Shown: piece after piece, positions 8,794 through 17,687 of the stretch
How the letters are laid out: each line of letters begins with the position of its first letter
Numbering within the stretch: position 1 is the first letter of the stretch
Assembly: GCF_041321095.1 (NCBI RefSeq)
Contig: NZ_JBGGWE010000004.1
Location: 372,001-436,000 of the forward strand
Direction of reading: 5' to 3'
From: Fibrella arboris
GTDB taxonomy: Bacteria > Bacteroidota > Bacteroidia > Cytophagales > Spirosomataceae
Length of the DNA: 64,000 bases
The notes under the pieces: generated by a model
Database searches by the model: none
What the model saw: the letters and a program-made list of their open reading frames with translations, nothing else
What the model was told of the DNA's origin: nothing
Program-made: the position numbers and the translations under genes

Positions 8794-9049
8794 TACACCT
8801 ATGATTCAGGGGCGCTGATGGTCAATTCTGCCCCCCGTTTATAGCCTGCAAACCAATACGTTCCCGTTGCAGATTGTGCCGTCCGAGCATCGTACCGGGC
8901 GAGGTCGTCCCGGCCAGCTTATTCTCTAGTTCCTGTCGTATATCCTTCAGCGTACATCATCTGTTAGCTGGTCTCAACGGCCACTTTCCCAATTCTCCCT
9001 GTGCGTGCTCACTTCGCTCTCCGACAGCAGTCTGCGCTAACCCCTACCT

Positions 9050-11452
9050 ATGTATACTATTGACGATTTAACGTCCAAACTCGTTACAGAGTTACGTGGC
9101 CTTGCCGATCAGTTCGGTATTACCGACGCCACCAAGTACCCTAAAAAAGACCTAGTTTATAAAATTTTGGATCAACAATCACGGCAACCCGGCGATGACT
9201 CGTCGGCAACAGCAGATACAGCCGCGGCGGCAAATGTAGCCCCTAAGCGTGCGGCACGTGGCCGAAAAACCCAGCCCGACGCAGTACCCAATGATACTAT
9301 CAACGTTGACGTTGCCCCAACACCTTCGGCAGAGACGCCCGTAGAACAGGCTCCGGTCGCCAGGCCGCGCCAGCAGCGAACCAAGCGTACTACCACTGAA
9401 TCGGTAGCAGCAGCGGCCCCAGAGCCTGCTACGGCTACGGAACAAGCAGTAGCTGTTCCACTTCCTGAAGCTATTGCAGAGACTCCCGTCAGCGTTCAGC
9501 CTGCCCAGTCTACCGAGCCAACTGAGGCCTCGGAGCAGTCAGAAAACAGCCAGGAGCAGCGTCGTGAACCACGCCAGCGCATGGATGGCCATCGCCAGGT
9601 CGAGAATCGTCAGGGCAGGCAGGATGACCGGCGCAACCAGTCAGACAATTATCGGACAGACGCTACCCGCCCGGGCCGGCAAGATCAGAATCGTCCTGAT
9701 CAGCTGAATAGAAACCGCCCGGAACAGGGTCGCCCGGAACAGGGAGATACGCCACGGCGCGACGATTCCCGGCAACGGCTCGATGATCGGCGCAATCAAT
9801 CAGACCGCCCGCGTGATAATGGAAATGGGTATGGCCGCCCTGACTCAGCAAGGCCAGATGGATCCCGGTACGATACTAACCGACAAGATCGACAACAGGG
9901 GAATCAGCCTCAACAACGTAATGATCGGTTTGGTAATCAACAACGTCCTGGTCGGCCCGATCAGGATGCCCGTAACCTGACCCGCCGCGAACTACGTGAT
10001 TCGTATCGCAGTCAGAACACGAACCCGTCAGCTCCCTCCTTCCAGCAACCCGTACAAAACCGTCGGCCTGCTGTTCGTGATGAGAACGCTACCAATTTCC
10101 AACAGGAACCCGACGAGGAATTTCTGACCCCAACGGTTATCTCAGACGAAACGCCTGGCCTTGCCGACGCACCTGAGCAGACAGATCAGGTGCAGCCAGT
10201 GGCAGAGGAGCAACAGCCCGATAATGAGGGAGCAGGTCAGGATGGCCAACGTACCCAGTCGCCCCAACCTACTCGCGAACAAACCGAATACTCGAACCGC
10301 ATTCGGCGGCAATACAATCAGCACGTTCGTGAGTTCGATGGCATCATCGACAACGAAGGTGTGCTGGAAATCATGTCGGATGGCGGCTACGGTTTCATGC
10401 GGTCGGCTGACTACAACTACCTGGCCAGCCCCGATGATATTTACGTATCGCCGTCGCAGATCAAGCTGTTTGGCCTGAAAACCGGCGATACCATTAACGG
10501 ATCGATCCGGCCGCCCAAAGAAGGCGAGAAGTATTTTGCCCTGCTTAAGGTTACGACGGTAAACGGAAAAACGACCGAAGAGATCCGCGACCGGATTCCG
10601 TTTGAATACCTGACCCCTCTCTTCCCCGAAGAGCAACTCAAACTCAGCACCCGCCCCGATCAGTTCTCGACTCGGGTGCTCGACCTCTTCGCCCCTATTG
10701 GTAAAGGGCAGCGTGGTATGATCGTGGCCCAGCCTAAAACGGGTAAAACGGTCTTGCTAAAAGAGATTGCCAACGCGATCACGAAGAACCACCCCGAAGT
10801 GTACCTGCTGATCCTGCTGATCGACGAACGTCCGGAAGAAGTAACGGATATGGCCCGCAGCGTAAACGCTGAAGTCATTTCATCAACCTTCGACGAGCAG
10901 GCCGACCGTCATGTGAAAGTAGCGAGCATGGTGCTCGAGAAAGCAAAGCGGATGGTTGAGTGTGGTCACGATGTAGTCATTCTACTCGACTCGATCACCC
11001 GCCTGGCACGTGCCTACAATACAGTGGTGCCTTCGTCGGGCAAGATTCTGTCGGGTGGTGTTGATGCCAATGCGCTGCACAAACCCAAGCGGTTTTTCGG
11101 GGCGGCGCGTAACGTAGAGCACGGCGGTTCGCTGACAATCATCGCCACCGCCCTGATCGATACCGGATCAAAAATGGATGAAGTGATCTTTGAGGAATTC
11201 AAAGGCACTGGCAACATGGAACTCCAGCTAGACCGTCGCCTGGCCAACAAGCGGGTATACCCGGCCGTTGACGTGATGGCATCGGGCACCCGGAAAGAAG
11301 ACCTGCTGCTCGACCGCGAAACGCTACAACGCGTCTGGATTCTCCGCAAGCACATGTCAGACATGAACCCCGTTGAATCGATGGACTTCCTCCTCGACCG
11401 GATGCGCGGCACCCGGAACAACGAAGAATTCCTGATCTCGATGAACCGGTAA
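9050..11452 (+). CDS. rho: Transcription termination factor Rho with a very long disordered insert
   Basis: Hexameric RNA-dependent ATPase that ends transcription. 800 residues, about twice the E. coli length. A Rho_N (SAP-like) helical domain is at about 1-45. Next comes a disordered region of about 350 residues, first Ala/Pro/Thr-rich, then dense in Arg, Gln, Asn, Asp and Gly, with near-repeats of DDRRNQSD. The cold-shock RNA-binding domain is at about 425-500, the Walker A in AQPKTGKT near 561-568, and the Walker B in VVILLDS near 642. Rho proteins of Bacteroidota are known to carry such inserts, and in Bacteroides the insert drives phase separation. The stop codon overlaps an AACGTACC motif and two hairpins follow. 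Confidence 0.97.
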   Translation: MYTIDDLTSKLVTELRGLADQFGITDATKYPKKDLVYKILDQQSRQPGDDSSATADTAAAANVAPKRAARGRKTQPDAVPNDTINVDVAPTPSAETPVEQAPVARPRQQRTKRTTTESVAAAAPEPATATEQAVAVPLPEAIAETPVSVQPAQSTEPTEASEQSENSQEQRREPRQRMDGHRQVENRQGRQDDRRNQSDNYRTDATRPGRQDQNRPDQLNRNRPEQGRPEQGDTPRRDDSRQRLDDRRNQSDRPRDNGNGYGRPDSARPDGSRYDTNRQDRQQGNQPQQRNDRFGNQQRPGRPDQDARNLTRRELRDSYRSQNTNPSAPSFQQPVQNRRPAVRDENATNFQQEPDEEFLTPTVISDETPGLADAPEQTDQVQPVAEEQQPDNEGAGQDGQRTQSPQPTREQTEYSNRIRRQYNQHVREFDGIIDNEGVLEIMSDGGYGFMRSADYNYLASPDDIYVSPSQIKLFGLKTGDTINGSIRPPKEGEKYFALLKVTTVNGKTTEEIRDRIPFEYLTPLFPEEQLKLSTRPDQFSTRVLDLFAPIGKGQRGMIVAQPKTGKTVLLKEIANAITKNHPEVYLLILLIDERPEEVTDMARSVNAEVISSTFDEQADRHVKVASMVLEKAKRMVECGHDVVILLDSITRLARAYNTVVPSSGKILSGGVDANALHKPKRFFGAARNVEHGGSLTIIATALIDTGSKMDEVIFEEFKGTGNMELQLDRRLANKRVYPAVDVMASGTRKEDLLLDRETLQRVWILRKHMSDMNPVESMDFLLDRMRGTRNNEEFLISMNR

Positions 11453-11471
11453 CGTACCTGCGAATGAGCTT

Positions 11472-11515
11472 AACTCAAAAATTCCTCACCAGCACTGGCG
11501 GGGAATTTTTGAGTT
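11472..11515 (+). terminator. Hairpin terminator after rho
   Basis: Arms AACTCAAAAATTCC and GGAATTTTTGAGTT are perfectly complementary around a loop of about 16 nt. The T run is inside the second arm. It lies 20 bp after the rho stop. Confidence 0.65.
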
Positions 11516-11537
11516 ATACATCTTGTCTCCAAATTTT

Positions 11538-11610
11538 AACGTACCTGAGCCTACACAAAAAAGGCCCAACCAGCAAGGTTGGGCCTTTTTTGTGTAGGCT
11601 CAGGTACGTT
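11538..11610. terminator. Perfect 34-bp bidirectional hairpin between rho and ftsH
   Basis: Arms 11538-11571 and 11577-11610 are complementary at all 34 positions with a 5-nt loop (AGCAA). The inner part, with AAAAAAGGCCC and GGGCCTTTTTT, is a normal bidirectional intrinsic terminator. The outer 12 bp of each arm is AACGTACCTGAG and its complement, the motif repeated throughout the window. It ends 2 bp before the ftsH stop codon. Confidence 0.85.
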
Positions 11611-11612
11611 AG

Positions 11613-13646
11613 TTAAATTCCCTCCAGCGTTTCCTGAGGTTTAATGGCATCGGGAACCGATTCAGTACCTATTTCTTCTTTAACCTCTTCCGCAATACCC
11701 CGCTTTTTGTACGCCTGATACACGGTATCGCGCTCGAAGGGCCGCTTGCCAATCAAACGAACCAGATCGTCCTGATACAGAATCTCTTTCTTCAACAGTT
11801 CCTGCGCAATGATTTCCAATGCCTCGCGGTGATCGGCCAGCATCGTTTTCGTGCGTTCGTAGGCACCTTCGATGATCTTCCGCACCTCTTCGTCAATCTG
11901 GCGCGACGTTTCTTCCGAGTAGGGTTTGTTGAACGAATATTCCGACTGCTTCGAGTCGTAGAACGACACGTTACCAATCTTGTCATTCATGCCGTACATC
12001 GTCACCATGCTGTAGGCCAGCTTGGTGATCCGCTCCAGATCGCTTAGGGCACCCGTCGAGATCTTGTCAAAGACCAGATCTTCAGCAGCCCGGCCACCCA
12101 ACGCCATGCACATCTCGTCCATGAGCTGCTCGGTCCGGTACAGATACTGCTCACGAGGCAGGTACTGCGCATACCCCAGCGCCGCTACGCCACGCGGAAC
12201 AATAGACACTTTTACCAGCGGATCGGCAAATTCGAGGAACCAGCCAGCCAGTGCGTGACCAGCTTCGTGGTAGGCCACGATCTCTTTCTCTTCGGGCGAA
12301 ATCAGCTTGTTCTTCTTCTCAAGACCACCAATTACCCGGTCCATCGCATCCTGAAAATCGTTCATGTCGACCGATTCCTTGTCGCGTCGGGCGGCAATCA
12401 AGGCAGCTTCGTTGCAAACGTTGGCAATTTCGGCGCCGGCAAAACCAGGCGTCTGAGCCGCCAATTCTTTAGGCTCCACATCGGGCGCCAGTTTGATGGG
12501 CTTTAGGTGTACTCTAAAGATGGCTTCGCGGCCGATGATATCCGGCTTGTCGATGCTGATCTGACGGTCGAAACGGCCAGGGCGTTGCAGAGCCGAGTCA
12601 AGTACGTCTGGGCGGTTGGTTGCCGCCAGAATAATGATACCTGAATCGGTGGCAAAGCCGTCCATTTCTACCAGCAGTGAGTTCAGCGTATTCTCGCGCT
12701 CATCGTTGGCACCGGGCATCGATCCGCGACCACGCGAACGGCCAACGGCATCAATCTCATCGATAAAAATGATACAGGGCGCTTTTTCTTTAGCCTGCTT
12801 GAACAGGTCACGTACCCGTGCGGCACCCACGCCCACAAACATCTCCACGAAATCAGAGCCCGACAATGAGAAGAATGGTACGCCCGCTTCACCGGCAACG
12901 GCTTTAGCCAACAGCGTTTTACCAGTACCCGGAGGACCAATCAGCAACGCCCCTTTCGGAATCTTGGCACCCAGCTTTGTGAACTTCGACGGGTTTTTGA
13001 GGTAGTCAACAATTTCTTTGATCTCCTCTTTGGCTTCGTCGAGGCCGGCTACATCATTGAAGGTGATTTTCACCTTGTTGTCTGCATCGAAGAGCGCAGC
13101 TTTCGATTTGCCAATGTTGAAGATCTGACCGCCGGGACCGCCGCCGCCCGACATGCGCCCCAGAATGAAGTACATGGCCAGGATCATGGCGATAAAAAAT
13201 CCGTAAGTAGCCAATTGACTGGCAAAGTCTGTGCGGGTTTCAACGTTATAGTCGATCCGCTGGTTATCGGGCTTATCCTTTTCAATGCGTTCCAGATCGC
13301 GTTTCAGCGATTCAGCGGAAGGGACCTCGAATTGGTAATGTGGACCGGCGCCACCACCAAAGTAGGGTTTCTCGCCATTCAGCCCACGGTATTCAGGCTT
13401 TTGCAGGGCTTGTTGGGTAAGCGTTACTTCAGCGTACTTGTCGTTGACCACGACAACTTTCTGAACGTCATTGTTACGGGCCATCCGCTCAAACTGCCGG
13501 GCTGATGTGGGGCGGACCGATGTGCTTTTGCTTAGGAACGCGATGCCTAAGATGGCGGCAATCAGCAGAACCACAATCCAGCCCTGGAAATTCGGTTTGC
13601 GGGGCAACCGGGGCAGTGGATTTTTATTGTTGTTGTTTTCAGACAT
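11613..13646 (-). CDS. ftsH: ATP-dependent zinc metalloprotease FtsH
   Basis: Membrane-anchored AAA+ protease that degrades misfolded membrane proteins and selected regulators. 677 residues: transmembrane segment about 22-40, a periplasmic domain, a second transmembrane segment about 140-160 followed by a Gly-rich stretch, AAA module with Walker A GPPGTGKT near 236-243, Walker B IIFIDEIDAVG, SRH with RPGRFDR, and the zinc site HEAGH near 458-462. The C terminus is acidic, as usual. The ATG at 13646 is well placed. Downstream gene of rsfS on the same strand (107-bp gap), an arrangement common in Bacteroidota. Confidence 0.97.
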   Translation of the reverse strand: MSENNNNKNPLPRLPRKPNFQGWIVVLLIAAILGIAFLSKSTSVRPTSARQFERMARNNDVQKVVVVNDKYAEVTLTQQALQKPEYRGLNGEKPYFGGGAGPHYQFEVPSAESLKRDLERIEKDKPDNQRIDYNVETRTDFASQLATYGFFIAMILAMYFILGRMSGGGGPGGQIFNIGKSKAALFDADNKVKITFNDVAGLDEAKEEIKEIVDYLKNPSKFTKLGAKIPKGALLIGPPGTGKTLLAKAVAGEAGVPFFSLSGSDFVEMFVGVGAARVRDLFKQAKEKAPCIIFIDEIDAVGRSRGRGSMPGANDERENTLNSLLVEMDGFATDSGIIILAATNRPDVLDSALQRPGRFDRQISIDKPDIIGREAIFRVHLKPIKLAPDVEPKELAAQTPGFAGAEIANVCNEAALIAARRDKESVDMNDFQDAMDRVIGGLEKKNKLISPEEKEIVAYHEAGHALAGWFLEFADPLVKVSIVPRGVAALGYAQYLPREQYLYRTEQLMDEMCMALGGRAAEDLVFDKISTGALSDLERITKLAYSMVTMYGMNDKIGNVSFYDSKQSEYSFNKPYSEETSRQIDEEVRKIIEGAYERTKTMLADHREALEIIAQELLKKEILYQDDLVRLIGKRPFERDTVYQAYKKRGIAEEVKEEIGTESVPDAIKPQETLEGI

Positions 13647-13752
13647 TTCGACAGGTTATACAGAAATCGGTTAATAGGGAAACACAGTACAATTATGAAT
13701 GTTTTTGCTACTGCACTGTGAATAGGCAGACAATCAACCCAACGTTGTCAGC

Positions 13753-14163
13753 CTAGCGCTGCACAAACACATCAGATTCGTTGTCGACCCAAGTCATTTC
13801 AGCGTCTCCCCAAAGTTGTTCAAGGTCGTAAAAAGCCCGACGATCTTTTTTGAAGACGTGCACAACAACGTCCACGTAATCCAGCAGGATCCACTCGCGG
13901 TTCATTTTGCCCTCACGGTTCATTGGGAATACCCGGCTTACTTTCAAGATTTCTTCTTCAATTGAGCCAGCAATGGCGTCAATCTGTGTATCTGAATTAC
14001 CAGAGCAGATGACGAAGAAGTCAGTAATCGCATTTTTTACCTGGCGTAGGTCCATCACGACAATGTCCTGCGCTTTTTTCTCCTGCATTCCTTTCACGAC
14101 CAGATCGCGGAGTTGTTCGGTCGTCAATTCAGTTAGTTTGGCTGAAACAGCGTTTTGAATCAT
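13753..14163 (-). CDS. rsfS: Ribosome silencing factor RsfS (DUF143)
   Basis: Binds ribosomal protein uL14 and blocks subunit joining when nutrients are short. 136 residues from the ATG at 14163. An ORF open to 14190 adds nine residues that do not look like the family. Seen: KKAQDIVVMDLRQVKNAITDFFVICSG, the signature strand-helix segment, SDTQIDAIAGSIEEE, and WILLDYVDVVVHVF, the usual C-terminal motif. Followed by ftsH. A copy of GGTACGTT lies about 30 bp upstream of the start. Confidence 0.93.
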   Translation of the reverse strand: MIQNAVSAKLTELTTEQLRDLVVKGMQEKKAQDIVVMDLRQVKNAITDFFVICSGNSDTQIDAIAGSIEEEILKVSRVFPMNREGKMNREWILLDYVDVVVHVFKKDRRAFYDLEQLWGDAEMTWVDNESDVFVQR

Positions 14164-14276
14164 GCTTTGCGTGTAAACTTGTGAGCGCAAACAGGTAGCG
14201 GGTACGTTGCCAATTAGTAAAGCGACTGCTTCGACGCACCATACATTATTTGACTAATCTATAATCATAACAATCA

Positions 14277-15050
14277 TTGCACAAAATTTATCCCAAAACC
14301 CTCTTTCTTGGCCAAAAAATCGTTTATCTGCCAAGCTGTCAGTCGACAAACGATGAAGCGGCTAAACTCCTGGAGCAGGAAGACGTAGCTGAAGGAACAA
14401 TTATAGTTACTGACCAGCAAACACAGGGACGTGGCCAGCGAGGCAATCAATGGGAAGCGCAGCCGGGACAAAACCTGACTCTGTCGCTGATCCTGAAGCC
14501 TGCCTTTCTGACTGCGGCCGAACAGTTCTGGCTGAACATGGCCGTCTCTATCGCCATTCAGGATACGCTTGCGCCGCTGATTACGGTTGCAGGGTTAACG
14601 ATAAAATGGCCGAATGACGTGTATGTAGATGACCGAAAGTTAGGCGGTGTGCTCATCGAAAATACGCTTCAGGGTTACGTATTGGGCCATTCCATTATTG
14701 GTATTGGCCTGAACGTGAACCAGACAGCCTTCAGCATTCCTACCGCCACCTCGCTGCTGCTGGAATCCCCTATTCCCGATGGTTACTCTTTAGCCGGGTT
14801 AGTAACGGCACTGGTCGAGCAACTCGAAAAACGGTATCTTCAGCTACGCGCTGGCCATCGGCAAGTGCTTCGGGCAACGTACCTGCAACACCTTTACCGG
14901 TATCAGCAACTACATACGTACCTGGCAGATGGACAGCTTTTTACAGGCAGCATTGCCGACCTTGACCAAACCGGACGTCTTGGCATCCTGTCAGATGGTG
15001 TCATGCGGTACTTTGCCTTTAAGGAAGTGGCCTTTGTCAGTAAAGGATGA
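14277..15050 (+). CDS. birA: Biotin-[acetyl-CoA-carboxylase] ligase
   Basis: Attaches biotin to the carrier lysine of acetyl-CoA carboxylase and related enzymes. 257 residues, catalytic and C-terminal domains only, with no DNA-binding domain, so it should not act as a repressor. Seen: STNDEA near residue 23, the ATP/biotin loop GRGQRGNQW near 51-59, WPNDVYVDDRKLGGVLIE and IGIGLNVNQ. The start appears to be TTG at 14277, since an in-frame stop lies 6 nt upstream (14268-14270) and the family begins this close to the STN motif. Two ACGTACCT copies lie in its 3' part. It is divergent from rsfS. Confidence 0.93.
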   Translation: MHKIYPKTLFLGQKIVYLPSCQSTNDEAAKLLEQEDVAEGTIIVTDQQTQGRGQRGNQWEAQPGQNLTLSLILKPAFLTAAEQFWLNMAVSIAIQDTLAPLITVAGLTIKWPNDVYVDDRKLGGVLIENTLQGYVLGHSIIGIGLNVNQTAFSIPTATSLLLESPIPDGYSLAGLVTALVEQLEKRYLQLRAGHRQVLRATYLQHLYRYQQLHTYLADGQLFTGSIADLDQTGRLGILSDGVMRYFAFKEVAFVSKG

Positions 15051-15094
15051 TCATGGCGCTGCCAGAGAACGCACTGAGCAGAGCCACGAAGCAT

Positions 15095-16792
15095 TTATTT
15101 CAGCGCGTCTTCAACCGGGTTGCCCACACAGCCGCTCGGCTCCAGAATGCCTAACAGCGCACACACTGTGGGGGCAATGTCGGCAATTTGCGTGCGGTGA
15201 AACGTCTGTCCCGGTTTCACACCCCAGCCATAGATCAGAAAGGGGACGTGCGTATCGTATGGGTACGTTGTGCCATGTGTTGTCCCTTTACTCCGTCCTT
15301 CAAACCAGCCGGCCTGGAGCATCACGTAGATATCGCCGCTCCGGTTAGGATGATACACGTTACGAAGCATTGTCATCTGATTTTCGGGCAACGGTGTATT
15401 GGCCAGATCATGCAGGTTGATCACATTAATAACCCCTCGCTGGGCCAGCAACGTAGTATTGAGCAGGGCGTATACCTCCTGAACAGGAATTTTCTTCTCC
15501 GCAAGCAGCGGGGTATTCAGGTAGATTTGCTGGTTGAAATAGCTGAGCATCCACTGCCCTGGCCCGTAGGCTTTGGTCAGGGCTGCTTTGACGGATTCGC
15601 CAATTTCGCCATATGGTTTTGTCTCGGCAGGAATGCGGTACGATCGCGAGAAAGCCGGAATGTCCGCCGCGCCGTGGTCGGCAGACAGGAAGGCCAGCCA
15701 GTCGCCTTTCCCCACTTTGGCGTCGAGCTGATTAAAAAAGTCCTGCAACTGCAAGTCGAGCCGGAGGTATTCATCTTCCGTTTCTATGGCGTGCGTACCG
15801 AAGGCATGACCAACATAATCGGTAGAGGAAAAACTGACTGCCAGCAGATCGGTGATGTTGTCTTTCCCGAGTTGCTCACCGTCCAGGGCAGCCAAAGCAA
15901 ATTCTTTGGTTAGCTGATCGCCATACGGCGTTGCCCGCAGCACCTCATAACGGCTCTGTCCACTTACGGCCACAAACTCATGCGGAAAGGTCGATTTAGT
16001 TTCCCCGGGCAACGCGGCCTCATAGGCCTGGTCATCGGCTGTGCTTTCCACGTACTTGTCGAGTGCCAGTAATGGCTCCCATTTCTGCCGTAAAAACTGA
16101 TCGGGCAAGCGCCGGTTATTATAGGCCTGCACCCAGGCAGGCAGGTCTTTCCGGTAAAACGTACTGGTGATCCAGTTCCCATCTTTTGAATCAAACCAGT
16201 AGGCAGCATCGGCGGCATGACCGGCAGGTAAGATAGAGCCACGATCTTTTAAGGCTACCCCGACAACCTTTGCCCGATTGTCGGTTGCCAGCTTCAACTG
16301 ATCGCCAATGGTAGTAACCAGCATATTGCGAGGCGACATCTGGCCGGCAACCCCCGTGTTACCAACGGTCTGCACCGTGGTGTCTTCAGCGCAATACATG
16401 ATCCGGCCGAGTTTACGGTCATAAAATTCATTGCCGACAATGCCATTATAAGCGGGGGCAGAACCCGTATAAATAGCCGCATGGCCCGGGCCGGTATAGG
16501 TAGCTGCGTAATGATAATGATTGTTCCGGCAGTTGTAGCCCTCTTCCATCAGCCGACGAAATCCTCCACCAGTAGCCAATGAACTGTACTTGTCGTAGTA
16601 CCGGTACAGATAGTCATACCGCATCTGGTCGACTACAATACCAACCACCAGTTTAGGGCGGGCCGAAGTGGTTGAGTTGCCAGGACTTGTCGTTGGCGAA
16701 ACTGATGGGCTGGTAGCTTTTTTCGACTGTCCAATGACTGAGAATGAACAGAAAAGTGTAATAAAGAGTACAGAGGAGGCAAGGCGCGTCAT
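15095..16792 (-). CDS. pafA: Alkaline phosphatase PafA-like (nucleotide pyrophosphatase/phosphodiesterase superfamily)
   Basis: Secreted or periplasmic phosphomonoesterase that releases phosphate from organic esters. 565 residues with a signal peptide (1-21, ending VIGQ) and a Ser/Thr-rich linker. Metal and catalytic features of the superfamily: VVDQMR with Asp near 55, nucleophile Thr100 in YTGPGHA, GNEFYDRK, and late His/Asp sites in STDYVGHAFG and FLSADHGAAD. This pattern fits PafA, the phosphate-insensitive alkaline phosphatase of Bacteroidota. It converges with birA (44-bp gap). A TACCTTTG promoter element lies 34 bp upstream. Confidence 0.88.
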   Translation of the reverse strand: MTRLASSVLFITLFCSFSVIGQSKKATSPSVSPTTSPGNSTTSARPKLVVGIVVDQMRYDYLYRYYDKYSSLATGGGFRRLMEEGYNCRNNHYHYAATYTGPGHAAIYTGSAPAYNGIVGNEFYDRKLGRIMYCAEDTTVQTVGNTGVAGQMSPRNMLVTTIGDQLKLATDNRAKVVGVALKDRGSILPAGHAADAAYWFDSKDGNWITSTFYRKDLPAWVQAYNNRRLPDQFLRQKWEPLLALDKYVESTADDQAYEAALPGETKSTFPHEFVAVSGQSRYEVLRATPYGDQLTKEFALAALDGEQLGKDNITDLLAVSFSSTDYVGHAFGTHAIETEDEYLRLDLQLQDFFNQLDAKVGKGDWLAFLSADHGAADIPAFSRSYRIPAETKPYGEIGESVKAALTKAYGPGQWMLSYFNQQIYLNTPLLAEKKIPVQEVYALLNTTLLAQRGVINVINLHDLANTPLPENQMTMLRNVYHPNRSGDIYVMLQAGWFEGRSKGTTHGTTYPYDTHVPFLIYGWGVKPGQTFHRTQIADIAPTVCALLGILEPSGCVGNPVEDALK

Positions 16793-16826
16793 GAAGTAAT
16801 GCGTCGGAACTAGCGATAGATGAGCA

Positions 16827-16834
16827 CAAAGGTA
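16827..16834 (-). promoter_or_regulatory. -7 element TACCTTTG for pafA
   Basis: TAnnTTTG match on the minus strand, 34 nt upstream of the pafA ATG at 16792. No TTG is seen at the ideal -33 distance. Confidence 0.5.
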
Positions 16835-16899
16835 ACGAACAAATTGGGTGCGGCTACCGTTGACTTAAGTATCCAATCACTAGGCCACTGGCTTGTTTC

Positions 16900-17667
16900 A
16901 TGCGGCAGGAACTGTCATTTAGCCCCGCTCAGATCGGCAACAGGGGCGTCTGGATTGCCTTGATCATTCTTTCGGTCTGGTTTGCCCTGCTTGTGTTTCT
17001 GCTGACCTACCAAAGCCCCAGGCCGGTTATATCGGGTGTTGGGCTGAGCTGGGCCGACCCGTTGGTTTATCTATTTGTGCTGCTGCAAACGCACCTCTAC
17101 ACGGGTGTGTTCATCACCGCGCACGACGCTATCCACGGGGTGGTAGCTCCCACTAACAAACGCCTGAACAATGCTATTGGCTGGCTGGCGACGCTCTTGT
17201 TTGCTTTTAACTGGTATAGCAGACTCGCCGCCGGGCATCAGCTTCACCATCGCCATGCAGCCACCGAGCACGACCCCGACTATCACCGTGGCAATGCCAA
17301 CATGGTGTTGTGGTTTGTCGATTTTGCCCGAAGCTATGTATCGATCTGGCAGATTCTGGCAATGGCCGTGACGTACAACGTTCTGAAGATCTGGTTTCCA
17401 ATGGAGAACCTGATCGTTTTCTGGATGTTGCCAGCCATCCTCAGCACGTTCCAGCTCTTTTATTTTGGCACGTACCTACCACATCGGGGCGATCACGATA
17501 ACCCGCCGCACAACGCCCGAAGCCAGGGACTGAACCACGTTTGGGCCTTTGTCTCCTGCTATTTTTTTGGCTATCATTTTGAGCACCATAACCAACCCTA
17601 CCTGCCTTGGTGGAAACTCGCTGAAGCCAGATCAATGACCGATAACACTGCTGCAGAACGTACCTGA
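16900..17667 (+). CDS. crtW: Beta-carotene ketolase of CrtW type (membrane di-iron oxygenase)
   Basis: Adds a 4-keto group to beta-ionone rings of carotenoids, giving echinenone, canthaxanthin or 2'-hydroxylated keto-carotenoids. 255 residues with four predicted membrane helices and the fatty-acid-desaturase superfamily histidines: HDAIHG at 75-80, HQLHHRH at 113-119, LPHR near 193, and FGYHFEHH near 223-230. The phrases FGTYLPHR, NNAIGWLATLLFAF and PWWKL near the end are CrtW-like rather than fatty-acyl desaturase-like. No other carotenoid gene is adjacent. The stop codon TGA lies inside an AACGTACCTGAG motif. A general fatty acid desaturase remains possible. Confidence 0.82.
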   Translation: MRQELSFSPAQIGNRGVWIALIILSVWFALLVFLLTYQSPRPVISGVGLSWADPLVYLFVLLQTHLYTGVFITAHDAIHGVVAPTNKRLNNAIGWLATLLFAFNWYSRLAAGHQLHHRHAATEHDPDYHRGNANMVLWFVDFARSYVSIWQILAMAVTYNVLKIWFPMENLIVFWMLPAILSTFQLFYFGTYLPHRGDHDNPPHNARSQGLNHVWAFVSCYFFGYHFEHHNQPYLPWWKLAEARSMTDNTAAERT

Positions 17668-17687
17668 GCAGCGTTCTTGTTCACCAA

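Noticed and set aside
8561..9071. Short plus-strand frames in the rho leader region
   Set aside because: They lack similarity and cross the terminator and promoter; the region is better explained as leader.
15188..15913. Plus-strand open frame of 241 codons opposite pafA
   Set aside because: Long, but antisense to a well-supported gene with full phosphatase motifs; it reflects the GC pattern of the opposite strand.
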